A stretch of 64,000 nucleotides of DNA, from positions 156,081 through 220,080 of the forward strand of contig JADCGA010000019.1 of NCBI GenBank assembly GCA_020249265.1. Direction: 5' to 3'. Positions 36,933 through 46,382 of this stretch are shown piece after piece; the stretch's first letter is position 1; every line of letters begins with the position of its first letter. The DNA comes from Roseomonas sp. (GTDB taxonomy: Bacteria > Pseudomonadota > Alphaproteobacteria > Acetobacterales > Acetobacteraceae). Below the pieces are notes generated by a model. That model saw nothing but the letters and a program-made list of their open reading frames with translations. It was not told the DNA's origin and did no database searches. The position numbers were made by a program, and so were the translations under genes.

Positions 36933-38410
36933 AGCAGCCGGGCCGCATTCCCCCCGCCCAGGCGGAGGTTGCGGCCTTCCTTGCCGGTTTGGCCGGCGCC
37001 GCGCCGATTGAGACCCACATCTCGGCGGTTTTCGTGGGGCGGGATACTGCCTGGAAGATGAAGAAAGCGGTCGCGCTGGGGTTTCTGGATTTCAGCACCT
37101 TGGAAGCGCGGGCACATTTCTGCCAGCGGGAATTGGAACTGAACCAGCCTGCCGCCCCGGGCATTTACCGCGATGTAGTGGCGATCACCCGCGCCCTGGA
37201 TGGAAGCCTACAGCAAGGCGGCGCTGGCGCGGTGGTGGAATGGGTGCTCCGCATGGCGCCGATCCCGGCTGGGGATTTCCTGGATGCGGTGGCGGCGCGT
37301 GGCGCGCTGACGCCAGAACTTCTGGATGGCTTGGGCGATTTGCTTTTCGCATTGCATCAAGCGGCGCCGCGCGTGATGGGGCTGGATGCCCCAGCGGCCA
37401 TGGTGGAAGTGCTTTCCGGCAATCTGCGCGCGGCCCGCGCGGCGGGTCTGCCAGAAGCCGCCATCGCCCCGCTTGCCGCGCAGTTTCAGGCAGCACTTGT
37501 GCGGAGCGCCCCCCTGCTGGCCGCCCGCGCGGCGGAAGGGCGCATCCGCCGCTGCCATGGCGATCTCCATTTGGGAAATCTCTGTCTGTGGCAGGGCAAG
37601 CCCACGCCCTTTGACGCGCTGGAATTCGATGAGGCTTTGGCGCGGATTGATACCGGCTATGATTTGGCCTTTCTGCTGATGGATCTGGACCAACAGGCGG
37701 GGCGCGCTGCGGCGAACCGTGTGCTCAACCGCTATTTGGCGCGCTCAGGCGATTACGGCGTGCTAGGCCTTTTGCCTCTGTGGCTTGGCCTGCGCGCCCT
37801 GGTGCGTGCGCATGTTGCTGCAGCGCGCGGGCGGGATGGGGGGGCGCTGCTCCGCGCCGCCGCTGCCTATCTGGCGCCGCCGCCGCCACGCCTGATCGCG
37901 GTCGGCGGGTTGCAAGGCACGGGCAAATCCACCCTGGCGCGCGGCCTGGCCCCCGCGCTTGGCCCCGCCCCGGGCGCCTTGCTGCTGCGATCTGATGAAC
38001 TCCGCAAGCGTCGCTTTAGCCTGGCGCCGGAAGAGCCTCTGCCGCCCGAGGCCTACACCGAGGCCGTAAGCATCGCCACACATGAAGAATTATTCATGAT
38101 TGCGGAAGCTACGCTGCGCCAGGGCCATGCGGTGGCGCTGGATGCGATGTTTTTGGACGAGCATTATCGGCTGAAGGCTGCCGAGATTGCTGCGCGCGTC
38201 GGCGTGCCATTTCAGGGCTTTTGGCTTGAAGCACCAATGGAAATCTTGAAATCCCGCATCCTCGCGCGGCGCGGCGATGCCTCTGACGCGACCATTGCTG
38301 TGCTGGAACGCGCGGCGCAAGCCGACCCCGGCCCGATTGATTGGGCGCGGCTGGATGCGGCGGGTGGTGTGCTTGCGGCGGCGCGCAAGGCCCTTGGCGT
38401 GGCGGGCTGA
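36929..38410 (+). CDS. Two-domain protein: APH-like phosphotransferase plus P-loop kinase
   Basis: 493 aa. Residues 1-320 resemble aminoglycoside-phosphotransferase/kinase-fold proteins with the catalytic loop [15 protein letters not shown] near residue 210 and a metal-binding Asp in [20 protein letters not shown]. Residues 325-493 are a nucleotide kinase with Walker [16 protein letters not shown]. This fusion is a conserved uncharacterised bacterial family often annotated AAA/APH. GTG start at 36929 overlaps the pdxH stop by four bases, so the two are co-translated. Substrate unknown. Confidence 0.85.
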   Translation: MKQPGRIPPAQAEVAAFLAGLAGAAPIETHISAVFVGRDTAWKMKKAVALGFLDFSTLEARAHFCQRELELNQPAAPGIYRDVVAITRALDGSLQQGGAGAVVEWVLRMAPIPAGDFLDAVAARGALTPELLDGLGDLLFALHQAAPRVMGLDAPAAMVEVLSGNLRAARAAGLPEAAIAPLAAQFQAALVRSAPLLAARAAEGRIRRCHGDLHLGNLCLWQGKPTPFDALEFDEALARIDTGYDLAFLLMDLDQQAGRAAANRVLNRYLARSGDYGVLGLLPLWLGLRALVRAHVAAARGRDGGALLRAAAAYLAPPPPRLIAVGGLQGTGKSTLARGLAPALGPAPGALLLRSDELRKRRFSLAPEEPLPPEAYTEAVSIATHEELFMIAEATLRQGHAVALDAMFLDEHYRLKAAEIAARVGVPFQGFWLEAPMEILKSRILARRGDASDATIAVLERAAQADPGPIDWARLDAAGGVLAAARKALGVAG

Positions 38411-38480
38411 AATATGCGCTAATCCGACCCATATCTGGGATGTCGTAAAGAAGATCAAAACAACTAGAGGAGGCTTGGCC

Positions 38481-39359
38481 ATGGCCTATCGCCGTCTATT
38501 GTTGCCGCTGACTGGCACCGCTGCGGGTGAATCCGCACTCGGCACCGCGCTGATCGCCGCCCGCATCTGGGGTGCCCATGTGCATTGCCTGCATGTGCGC
38601 GTGGATGCGCGCGATGTCGCGCCGCTTGCTGGGGAAGGGCTTTCCGGCGCGATGATCGAGGAAATGATGGCCGCCACCGAACGCGAAAGCGGCGAACGCG
38701 CCGACCGTGTTAAGTCCCTGTTCCAGAAATTCACCGCCAATCTGGGCGATGTGACGCTGGCCGATAACCCCGATACCGCCGCGAAAACCGAAGGCCCCAC
38801 GCTGTCCTTCGAATCCATGGTGGGGCGTGAGGAAGATATCGTCGCGCAGCAATCGCGCCTTTATGACCTGGCCGTGGTACCGCACCCGGAAGCGGGTGAG
38901 GATGTCTCCAGCAGCGATGCCTTGCACGCCATCCTGTTCGATTCCGGGCGGCCCGTGCTGATTGCACCGCGCACGCCGCCGGCCGTGATCGGCACGCGGA
39001 TATGCGTGGCCTGGAATGGCACGGCGGAAAGCGCGGCAGCGGTCGCGGCAGCTTTGCCCTGGCTGCATCACGCCAAGGCGGTGCAAATTCTCTATGCCGA
39101 TGAATATCAACGGCGCGGGCCGAAGGCGGAAGGCATTCAGGCCTATCTCCGCTGGCATGGCATTGCCGCAGAATTGATGCCCTTCAAGCCGCAAACCCGC
39201 GATGTGGGCGCCGGGCTTTTGGGCGCAGTGCGTGATTTTGGCGCCGATATGCTTTCCATGGGCGCCTATAGCCATTCGCGCCTGCGGCAATTGATTCTGG
39301 GCGGTGTGACGCGCCATGTCCTGGAGAATGCGGAAATTCCCGTGCTGATGTGCAGGTGA
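38481..39359 (+). CDS. Universal stress protein, tandem Usp domains
   Basis: 292 aa, two Usp-like halves (1-~150 and ~155-292). The second half ends with the ATP-binding-type segment GAYSHSRLRQLILGGVTRHVLENAEIPVLM. Start at 38481 follows GAGGAGG; the frame upstream belongs to the previous gene's shadow. Its TGA stop (39357-39359) donates its last A to the edge of repeat copy C. Confidence 0.88.
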   Translation: MAYRRLLLPLTGTAAGESALGTALIAARIWGAHVHCLHVRVDARDVAPLAGEGLSGAMIEEMMAATERESGERADRVKSLFQKFTANLGDVTLADNPDTAAKTEGPTLSFESMVGREEDIVAQQSRLYDLAVVPHPEAGEDVSSSDALHAILFDSGRPVLIAPRTPPAVIGTRICVAWNGTAESAAAVAAALPWLHHAKAVQILYADEYQRRGPKAEGIQAYLRWHGIAAELMPFKPQTRDVGAGLLGAVRDFGADMLSMGAYSHSRLRQLILGGVTRHVLENAEIPVLMCR

Positions 39360-39420
39360 GCATTTTCAAGCCAAGTGGAATCACTTGGCGACTCGGAAAA
39401 TGCGACCAAACAAAGGTTCG
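39359..39420. repeat. Dispersed repeat family 1, copy C
   Basis: AGCATTTTCAAGCCAAGTGG-AA-TCACTTGGCGACTCGGAAAATGCGACCAAACAAAGG, nearly identical to copies A and B in module 1. The TAGAGC-bounded hairpin found in A and B is absent; a different GC-rich inverted repeat (GCGGGCGG..CCGCCCGC, 39436-39460) follows. Confidence 0.85.
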
Positions 39421-39513
39421 GCGCATATCAGTCTTGCGCGGGCGGTATGGCGCCGCCCGCAGTCTGCCCCCATATAGTGTGGCAAGGCCACAAGCGGCCA
39501 TTCGGAAAAAGCC

Positions 39514-40224
39514 ATGATCGAACTCCGTTCCTTTGAAAGCCTGGGCAAGGCCAATCTTGGTTGGCTCAATGCCAATCACCATTTCTCCTTCGGGCATTAC
39601 CGCGATGCGCAGCGCATGAATTGGGGGCGGCTGCGCGTTTGGAATGATGATGAAATCGCGCCGGGCAAGGGGTTTGACCCGCATCCGCATCGCGATATGG
39701 AAATCATCACCTATGTCCGGCAGGGGGCGATCACCCATAAGGACAGCATGGGTAATGAAGGCCGCACCGAAGCCGGCGATGTGCAGGTGATGAGTGCCGG
39801 CACCGGCGTGGTGCATTCGGAATTCAATTTGGAACCTGGTGTCACCACGCTGTTTCAGATTTGGATCATGCCGGACCGCACCGGCCTGCCGCCTTCCTGG
39901 GGGGCGAAGCAATTCCCCAAGGAAAAGCGCGAGGCGGGGTTTGAGGTTTTGGCATCAGGCCGACTGGCCGATGCGTCATCGGGCGCGCTTGGCATCAATG
40001 TGGATGGCGCGGTGATGGCGGCCACACTCGCCAAGGGGCAAAGCCTGACGCAACCCTTGGCCGAAGGCCGCGCGGCCTATCTGGTGCTGGCGCGTGGTGC
40101 GGCGCAGGTGAATGGCGTGGAAGCGCGCGCCCGCGATGGTCTTGCCATCCGTGCAGAGCCCGCCATTACCATCACCGCCAGCGAAGATGCTGAATTGGTG
40201 ATGGTGGAAGTGGCGGATAGCTGA
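39514..40224 (+). CDS. Pirin family protein
   Basis: 236 aa bicupin. Metal ligands visible in FDPHPHRDMEIITYV (two His) and SAGTGVVHSEFN (third His, then Glu). Bacterial pirins can have quercetinase activity or bind pyruvate dehydrogenase; the role here is open. Preceded by repeat copy C; single-gene transcript likely. Confidence 0.92.
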   Translation: MIELRSFESLGKANLGWLNANHHFSFGHYRDAQRMNWGRLRVWNDDEIAPGKGFDPHPHRDMEIITYVRQGAITHKDSMGNEGRTEAGDVQVMSAGTGVVHSEFNLEPGVTTLFQIWIMPDRTGLPPSWGAKQFPKEKREAGFEVLASGRLADASSGALGINVDGAVMAATLAKGQSLTQPLAEGRAAYLVLARGAAQVNGVEARARDGLAIRAEPAITITASEDAELVMVEVADS

Positions 40225-40230
40225 TCCGCA

Positions 40231-40488
40231 TTACCATTTCTTCCAGATCGGCCGATGTGAAAACATCGGCCGATGGTCGGAATGGCGATGGTGCCGATAA
40301 TGCCGCGGCGGTTCCCAGGCCCGGTAACTGTGGCGATAGTGCCGGTGGGCATGGCCGCCATAGGGCGCATAGCCATAGCCGCCATAACCATAGCCATAGG
40401 AAGGGCTGTAATGGCCACCGCTGGCCAGGCAACCGCCCAGCGTCAGCAATAACAGCAGCATGGAAAGCGGTAAGGTGATTAGACGCAT
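40231..40488 (-). CDS. Small His/Tyr/Gly-rich lipoprotein
   Basis: 85 aa. Start at 40488 behind GGGGGTG gives MRLITLPLSMLLLLLTLGGC, a signal peptide ending in a lipobox (LGGC). The mature part is low complexity with GYGYGGYGYAPYGG followed by a His/Arg-rich run (HAHRHYRHSYR, RHYRHHRHSDHR). Such His-rich tails may bind metal. No family recognised. Convergent with pirin; a hairpin at 40494-40520 precedes it. Confidence 0.75.
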   Translation of the reverse strand: MRLITLPLSMLLLLLTLGGCLASGGHYSPSYGYGYGGYGYAPYGGHAHRHYRHSYRAWEPPRHYRHHRHSDHRPMFSHRPIWKKW

Positions 40489-40493
40489 CTGAC

Positions 40494-40520
40494 ACCCCCT
40501 TTGATCCATCTGGGATCAAG
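40494..40520. promoter_or_regulatory. Inverted repeat just upstream of the lipoprotein gene
   Basis: CCCTTTGATCC-CATCT-GGGATCAAGGG, an almost perfect 10-base inverted repeat within 10 bases of the lipoprotein start. Could be an operator or a 5'-UTR hairpin overlapping the ribosome site; no assignment possible. Confidence 0.45.
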
Positions 40521-40587
40521 GGAATGTCACCATGGCTCCATGTCCACCACTGGGCGGAATCAGGGCATTTTCAGGATGAGCGCCTGA

Positions 40588-41004
40588 TCAGCGCCGCAGT
40601 TCCACCGCACATTGCCGCTTGAAATCACGATCATCCAGCATCCAATCCTGGGTGCCGGTGAAGCGCGCCTGTCCATCCGCGCCAAGCTTGCCTTCATAGC
40701 GCGCGCGATAATGAAAGCCGCGCCCGGAAGCACCGCCTTGCAGCAATAGCGTGCCATCGGCGGCGACGCGGCCTTCTCCACGTTCCCAAGCACCCGTCCG
40801 CGCACCAGAGGCGGAGAGCACCGGGCGTTCATATTTCGCCACCGCGCCTTCCACCCGTATCGTGAATGGCGCGGCCAGCGGCGCTTGCGTGATGCCTTCC
40901 ACGGCATCACAAGTCAGCCTTCCTTGCCAAACGCCATTGAAGCCTTGCGCCGCCAGAGGGCTGGCAGCGCACAGCATCGCGGCAAGGAACAGAAAGCGGA
41001 TCAC
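40588..41004 (-). CDS. Hypothetical secreted protein
   Basis: 138 aa. GTG at 41004 overlaps the ilvD stop as GTGA and gives [20 protein letters not shown], a good signal peptide; an ATG at 41019 inside ilvD is the alternative. The mature part ([56 protein letters not shown]) looks like a small beta-rich domain with two cysteines, as in lipocalin-like periplasmic proteins. Function unknown. Confidence 0.75.
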   Translation of the reverse strand: MIRFLFLAAMLCAASPLAAQGFNGVWQGRLTCDAVEGITQAPLAAPFTIRVEGAVAKYERPVLSASGARTGAWERGEGRVAADGTLLLQGGASGRGFHYRARYEGKLGADGQARFTGTQDWMLDDRDFKRQCAVELRR

Positions 41005-42719
41005 TGATCCGCGTAGCAATGGGTCTCAGCCCCGCCACCCGGATGGGTCACGGCGCCCAAATAGGCAGGCCCCACGAGTTGCGCGTATTTCCAGAGCACG
41101 CCGGAATTGTAATCGGTCTCGCGCGGCTTCCATTCGGCGCGGCGCTTGGCCAATTCTTCATCCGACAGCGCCACATCAATGGTGCCCTTGCCGGCATCAA
41201 TGATGATCTTGTCGCCATCGCGCAGCAGCGCAATCGGCCCGCCCACCGCCGCTTCCGGCCCGACATGGCCGATGCAGAAGCCGCGTGTCGCACCCGAAAA
41301 ACGCCCATCGGTGATCAGCGCCACCTTATCCCCCATGCCCTGGCCATAAATCGCCGAGGTGGTGGAGAGCATCTCGCGCATGCCAGGCCCACCCTTCGGG
41401 CCTTCATAGCGCACGATGATCACATCGCCCGGCTTATAGGCGCGCATTTCCACGGCCTTGAAGGCATCTTCTTCGCAATCGAAGCAAAGTGCGGTGCCTT
41501 CGAAGCGTAGCTTTTCCATGCCGGCGATTTTTACAATGGCGCCCTCAGGGGCCAGATTGCCATGCAAGGAGACAACGCCGCCAATCGGGCTGATCGGATC
41601 AGAGCAGGGGCGCACCACATCCTGATCCTTCGGCACGATCACCTCGCGGTGATTTTCGGCAATGGTCTTGCCGGTGACGGTCATGCAATCGCCCTTCACA
41701 TAGCCGCCATCAATCAACGCCTTGATGATGATGGGCACGCCACCAATGCGATGCACATCGGCGGCCACATAACGCCCACCGGGCTTGAGGTCCGCGATAT
41801 GCGGGGTCTTGCGCATGATCTCCGCCACATCCTGCAACGTAAAGCGTATGCCGGCTTCATGCGCCATGGCGGGCAGATGGAGCGCGGCATTCGTCGAACC
41901 ACCCGTCGCGCCCACAATCGCCGCGGCGTTATGCAATGAATCCAGCGTCACGATATCGCGCGGGCGGATATTGCGGCGGATCAGTTCCACCACGGCGCGC
42001 CCCGATTCAATAGCCCAACGGTCGCGGTCTTCATCCGGCGCCGGGGCGCCAGCCGAAAACGGCAGCGCAAGCCCGATCATTTCCGAAACGCAGGCCATGG
42101 TATTGGCGGTGAATTGGCCGCCGCAAGCGCCCGCGCCGGGGCAGGCATGGCGTTCCAGCTCATCCAATTCCTCGTCAGACATGCCGCCCGCGGCATGCTT
42201 GCCCACCGCTTCAAACACATCCAGCACCGTCACGTCCTGGCCATGATGCTTGCCCGGCATGATGGACCCGCCATACATGAAGACAGACGGCACATTCAGC
42301 CGAATCATGGACATCATAACGCCTGGCAGGGATTTGTCGCAGCCGGCAATGCCGACCAGCGCATCATAGCAATGCCCGCGCATGGTCAGTTCAATGGAAT
42401 CCGCGATGGTATCGCGCGACGCGAGTGAGGATTTCATGGATTGATGGCCCATCGCGATGCCATCGGTCACGGTGATGGTAGTGAATTCGCGTGGTGTGGC
42501 GCCGGCTTCCTTCACGCCAATCTTGGCCGCCTGCGCCTGGCGCGACAGGGCGATATTGCAGGGTGCCGCTTCATTCCAGCAGGAAGCGACGCCGACCAAC
42601 GGCTGAGTGATTTCCTCAGTCGTCAGGCCCATCGCGTAGTAATAGGAACGATGCGGCGCACGTTCCGGCCCCATGGTGGTGTGCCGGCTCGGCAGCTTTG
42701 ACTTGTCCCATTTTGTCAT
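41001..42719 (-). CDS. ilvD: Dihydroxyacid dehydratase
   Basis: Dehydrates 2,3-dihydroxy acids in branched-chain amino-acid synthesis (EC 4.2.1.9). 572 aa. Iron-sulfur ligands appear in [13 protein letters not shown] and [17 protein letters not shown]; further signatures are [12 protein letters not shown] and [11 protein letters not shown] close relative, sugar-acid dehydratase (EDD family), is possible, but the length and context favour IlvD. Confidence 0.93.
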   Translation of the reverse strand: MTKWDKSKLPSRHTTMGPERAPHRSYYYAMGLTTEEITQPLVGVASCWNEAAPCNIALSRQAQAAKIGVKEAGATPREFTTITVTDGIAMGHQSMKSSLASRDTIADSIELTMRGHCYDALVGIAGCDKSLPGVMMSMIRLNVPSVFMYGGSIMPGKHHGQDVTVLDVFEAVGKHAAGGMSDEELDELERHACPGAGACGGQFTANTMACVSEMIGLALPFSAGAPAPDEDRDRWAIESGRAVVELIRRNIRPRDIVTLDSLHNAAAIVGATGGSTNAALHLPAMAHEAGIRFTLQDVAEIMRKTPHIADLKPGGRYVAADVHRIGGVPIIIKALIDGGYVKGDCMTVTGKTIAENHREVIVPKDQDVVRPCSDPISPIGGVVSLHGNLAPEGAIVKIAGMEKLRFEGTALCFDCEEDAFKAVEMRAYKPGDVIIVRYEGPKGGPGMREMLSTTSAIYGQGMGDKVALITDGRFSGATRGFCIGHVGPEAAVGGPIALLRDGDKIIIDAGKGTIDVALSDEELAKRRAEWKPRETDYNSGVLWKYAQLVGPAYLGAVTHPGGGAETHCYADQ

Positions 42720-42753
42720 CGTGACTTTCCTCCTGAAACAATGGCTAATTCAC

Positions 42754-42942
42754 TTAGCCAATCGCGTATAAAAAACCTACACCGACCGCGAGCCCGATCA
42801 AGGCTGCGATGAATTGCGCCACTGCGCGGCTCAGCGGGGCACCACCCAAATTGAGCCGCGCCAAGCCATTCGTCAGCACCACCGTCACGCCCACAAAAAG
42901 CGTGATGGCGGCGAATAGGTTGAGCGTGCCCCCCTCGAACAC
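42754..42942 (-). CDS. Small two-TM membrane protein
   Basis: 62 aa with two predicted membrane helices (LFAAITLFVGVTVVLTNGLA and AVAQFIAALIGLAVGVGFLY) joined by a short loop with RLNLGG. It starts 3 bases after the valS stop and ends 34 bases before ilvD, all on one strand, so it is probably expressed from the valS transcript. No family recognised. Confidence 0.65.
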   Translation of the reverse strand: MFEGGTLNLFAAITLFVGVTVVLTNGLARLNLGGAPLSRAVAQFIAALIGLAVGVGFLYAIG

Positions 42943-42945
42943 GCG

Positions 42946-45648
42946 CTAATCCGCAATCCGCGCCAAAGCCGCATCAAGCCGCGCGATTTCCGCCTGCCAA
43001 GCGGCCAGCCTTTCGCGGTTTTCTTCCACAATTTCGACTGGCGCGCGGGAGACGAAAGCCTCACTCCCAAGCTTGGCTTCAACCTTTTGCACTTCACCTT
43101 CGATGCGCGTGCGTTCCTTGGCAAGGCGGGCGCGTTCCGCGGCGAAGTCAATTACATCGGCCAAGGGCAGCATCAGCGTGGTTTCATCCAGCACGGCTTG
43201 GACAACGCCCTTGGGCGGTTCGCCGCTCAGGGCGCGGATTTCGCTCGCGCGGCCCATGCGATGAATGGCATCGGCCCAGCGTTCGGCGCGCGCCAGGCTC
43301 TCGGGCCGGGCGCCCGTCATCAGCAGTGGCACGGTGATGGAAGGGGCGACATTCATTTCCGACCGCACGGTGCGGATTTCGGAAATCAGCCGCACCACCC
43401 AATCCAATTCCGCGCGCGCCGCTGCGGCATCGGCAACCGGCATGGCTTCCGGCCAGGCGGTGCGGATCAGGCTGCCCTCAGTGCCATAGCCCATGCGGTG
43501 CCATAGCTCCTCAGTGATGAAGGGCATGACGGGGTGCAGCATGCGCAGGATCACGCCCAGCACATGCGCCGCTGTCGCCTTCACTTCGTCCATATCCGCC
43601 CCATCCGGGCCGTTCAGCACGGGCTTGGCGAATTCCAGGAACCAGTCGCAGAAATCATTCCAGGCGAAGCGATAACAGGCCTTGGCGTAATCATCGAAAC
43701 GGAAGCCTTCCAACGCGGCATTCGCCTCGGCCAGCGCCGTATTGGTTGTATCCAAAATCCAGCGCGACAGTGGAAGCTTGGCAGAGGCGGGATCGAACCC
43801 CGCCACCGGCGCAATGCCGTTCATTTCGCAGAACCGCGCCGCATTCCAGATTTTGGTCGCGAAGGACCGATAGCTTTCCACCCGCTGCCGGCCGAGCTTG
43901 ATATCGCGTCCCGGTGAGGCCAACGCACAAAGCGTGAAGCGCATCGCATCCGCGCCATAGGCGTCCAGCAATTCCAAAGGATCAATGCCGTTGCCGCGCG
44001 ATTTGGACATTTTCTGCCCCTTTTCATCGCGCACCAACCCATGGATGCAAATGGTCTTGAAGGGAACCCGCCCATCCATGAAATGAATACCCATCATCAT
44101 CATCCGGGCGACCCAGAAAAAGATGATATCCGATCCCGTGACCAAAACATCGCCGGGATAGTATTTCGCGAGTTCCGGTGTCTTTTCCGGCCAGCCAATG
44201 GTGGAAAAGGGCCAAAGCGCACTGGAAAACCAGGTATCCAACACATCCTCATCGCGCGTTAGCGCTACATCGCGCCCGAAATGCGCCCGCGCGGCAGCCA
44301 GCGCCTCGGCTTCAGTATGCGCGACGAAAACCTCACCATCCTGCGCATACCAGGCAGGGATTTGATGGCCCCACCAAAGCTGGCGGGAAATGCACCAGGG
44401 CTGGATATCGCGCATCCAGGCAAAGAAGGTGTTTTCGAATTGCTTGGGGGAAAACACGGTCTGGCCAGATTCCACCGCACGGATGGCGGGGGCAGCGAGC
44501 GTCTTGGCATCCACATACCATTGTATCGTCAGGCGCGGTTCAATCGGCACCGCTGAACGCTCACTATGCGGCACCATATGGGTATGGGGTTCGATCTTCT
44601 CGACCAGCTCCAATTCCTCAAGCCGTGCCACAATCGCCTTGCGCGCCGCGAAGCGATCCTGCCCCGTAAGCCCGCGCACAAATTCGTGATCGGCAATGCC
44701 ATCAGCGGCAGCGAAATGCGCGCTGATTTCTTCCAGCATCACACGCCCTTCGGCATCCAGCACGGATGGCATGGGCAGGTCATGGCGCCGCCCAACTTCA
44801 AAATCATTGAAGTCATGCGCCGGCGTAATCTTGACAGCGCCGGAGCCCTTTTCGGGATCGGAATACTCATCCGCCACCACGGGAATGGTGCGGCCCAAAA
44901 GCGGCAGGATCACGCGCTTGCCGATCAAATCCTTGAAGCGCGCATCTTCGGGATGCACCGCAACAGCGGTATCGCCCAGCATGGTCTCTGGCCGCGTTGT
45001 CGCCACCACCAGGAAGCGCCCCGGCGCGCCTTCCACTGGATAGCGCAGATGCCAGAGATTACCCTTCACTTCCTTGCTTTCGACTTCTAGATCGGAAATC
45101 GCGGTCTGAAACTTCGGGTCCCAATTCACCAGGCGTCGGTCGCGATAAATCAGGCCCTGGCGGTGCAGCGTCACGAACACTTCGCGAACTGCGGCTGAAA
45201 GCCCTTCATCCATCGTGAAGCGTTCACGCGGCCAATCGAGCGATGCACCAAGCCGGCGCAATTGCCGCGTAATGGTGCCGCCCGATTCTGCCTTCCATTC
45301 CCACACGCGCTTCAGAAAAGCCTCGCGCCCAATGCTGCGGCGGTCTGGTTGCTTTTGTTCCGCCAATAGGCGTTCCACCACCATTTGCGTCGCAATGCCG
45401 GCATGGTCCGTGCCGGGCTGCCACAGCGCATCGCGCCCCTGCATGCGCCGCCAGCGGATCAGCACATCCTGCAAGGTATTATCCAGCGCATGGCCGATAT
45501 GTAGGCTGCCCGTGACATTGGGCGGCGGAATCATGATGGTGAAGGGGCGGGCTGTGCTTTCCGGGCGGGCGGAAAAAGCGCCTGAAGCCTCCCAGCCTGC
45601 ATAGAGGCGGGGTTCAATCGCGGCGGGGTCGAAAACCTTGTCGAGCAT
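42946..45648 (-). CDS. valS: Valyl-tRNA synthetase
   Basis: Class I aminoacyl-tRNA synthetase, 900 aa. The HIGH motif is in PPPNVTGSLHIGHALDN near residue 48, the KMSKS motif in GQKMSKSRGNGIDP, and editing-domain landmarks are present (VVATTRPETMLGDTAVAVHP). The C-terminal arm is a coiled coil (RLAKERTRIEGEVQKVEAKLG). Length is typical. Confidence 0.97.
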   Translation of the reverse strand: MLDKVFDPAAIEPRLYAGWEASGAFSARPESTARPFTIMIPPPNVTGSLHIGHALDNTLQDVLIRWRRMQGRDALWQPGTDHAGIATQMVVERLLAEQKQPDRRSIGREAFLKRVWEWKAESGGTITRQLRRLGASLDWPRERFTMDEGLSAAVREVFVTLHRQGLIYRDRRLVNWDPKFQTAISDLEVESKEVKGNLWHLRYPVEGAPGRFLVVATTRPETMLGDTAVAVHPEDARFKDLIGKRVILPLLGRTIPVVADEYSDPEKGSGAVKITPAHDFNDFEVGRRHDLPMPSVLDAEGRVMLEEISAHFAAADGIADHEFVRGLTGQDRFAARKAIVARLEELELVEKIEPHTHMVPHSERSAVPIEPRLTIQWYVDAKTLAAPAIRAVESGQTVFSPKQFENTFFAWMRDIQPWCISRQLWWGHQIPAWYAQDGEVFVAHTEAEALAAARAHFGRDVALTRDEDVLDTWFSSALWPFSTIGWPEKTPELAKYYPGDVLVTGSDIIFFWVARMMMMGIHFMDGRVPFKTICIHGLVRDEKGQKMSKSRGNGIDPLELLDAYGADAMRFTLCALASPGRDIKLGRQRVESYRSFATKIWNAARFCEMNGIAPVAGFDPASAKLPLSRWILDTTNTALAEANAALEGFRFDDYAKACYRFAWNDFCDWFLEFAKPVLNGPDGADMDEVKATAAHVLGVILRMLHPVMPFITEELWHRMGYGTEGSLIRTAWPEAMPVADAAAARAELDWVVRLISEIRTVRSEMNVAPSITVPLLMTGARPESLARAERWADAIHRMGRASEIRALSGEPPKGVVQAVLDETTLMLPLADVIDFAAERARLAKERTRIEGEVQKVEAKLGSEAFVSRAPVEIVEENRERLAAWQAEIARLDAALARIAD

Positions 45649-45821
45649 GGCGCCTCCCTTCCCCGCCCCAGGGCGTTACGTCAAGGGCAGGGCGCATGGA
45701 GTGGGGCATCACGCGCTGAAAACCTTTTGGGTTTGGGATTCGGCGTCTTTTTTGGCGACCAAATGGCGTTGAGGGTCGGGTTCGGCGGCGGGATGAGGAG
45801 CGCCCGTGAAGGCGCCAATCC

Positions 45822-46382
45822 TCAAGGCAAGGCGCGGTTGACGACCCGTTCGATTTCCGCGCGCACCAGACGCTCTACCAAGGGCGGCAAATGGGCATCC
45901 AGCCAATCCTTGAGGATGGGGCGGATTTCTTCGCGCACCACATCTTCAATGCTCGGCCCGCCGCGATAGACCTGAGCCCCCCGCTCGGAGCTCACGGCGC
46001 GCAGCAATGACCCAACCGAGGCTGCGGCTGCGGCTGCGGCGGCCGGGGTAACAAGGCTTGAGGCATCATCCATGCCCATGCGTGGGGGTGATGCGGCCCG
46101 GGTCGGCGGCGTCACGAGCATATCCTGGGTCAATTCAATCGGCTCCGGTCCGGACCGCGCAGCGAGTGGCGCTGGCGCCATCGGCGGGGGTGCCAAGTTG
46201 GGCGCAGCCGTCCTGGGTGGCGGTGGCGCCTCGGTTGCTGGCGCTTCCTGCGCAGCACCACCTGCCCCCTCTGTCGCCTGGCCCGCCGCCTCATCCTCAT
46301 TCAGGATGCGCCGAATGGACGCCAGGATATCATCCATGGATTGATCCTGTCCCCCGGCGGGGGGCGGGGCAGTACTGCTCAT
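45822..46382 (-). CDS. popZ: PopZ-family polar organising protein (DUF2497)
   Basis: 186 aa with the PopZ layout: an N-terminal short helix (QSMDDILASIRRILNEDE), a disordered Ala/Pro/Glu linker of about 90 residues, and C-terminal helices (SIEDVVREEIRPILKDWLDA, LPPLVERLVRAEIERVVNRA). PopZ self-assembles into a polar scaffold that binds ParB in alphaproteobacteria. Overlaps the tolC-like stop by four bases; tolC-popZ-valS is a conserved alphaproteobacterial order. Confidence 0.88.
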   Translation of the reverse strand: MSSTAPPPAGGQDQSMDDILASIRRILNEDEAAGQATEGAGGAAQEAPATEAPPPPRTAAPNLAPPPMAPAPLAARSGPEPIELTQDMLVTPPTRAASPPRMGMDDASSLVTPAAAAAAAASVGSLLRAVSSERGAQVYRGGPSIEDVVREEIRPILKDWLDAHLPPLVERLVRAEIERVVNRALP

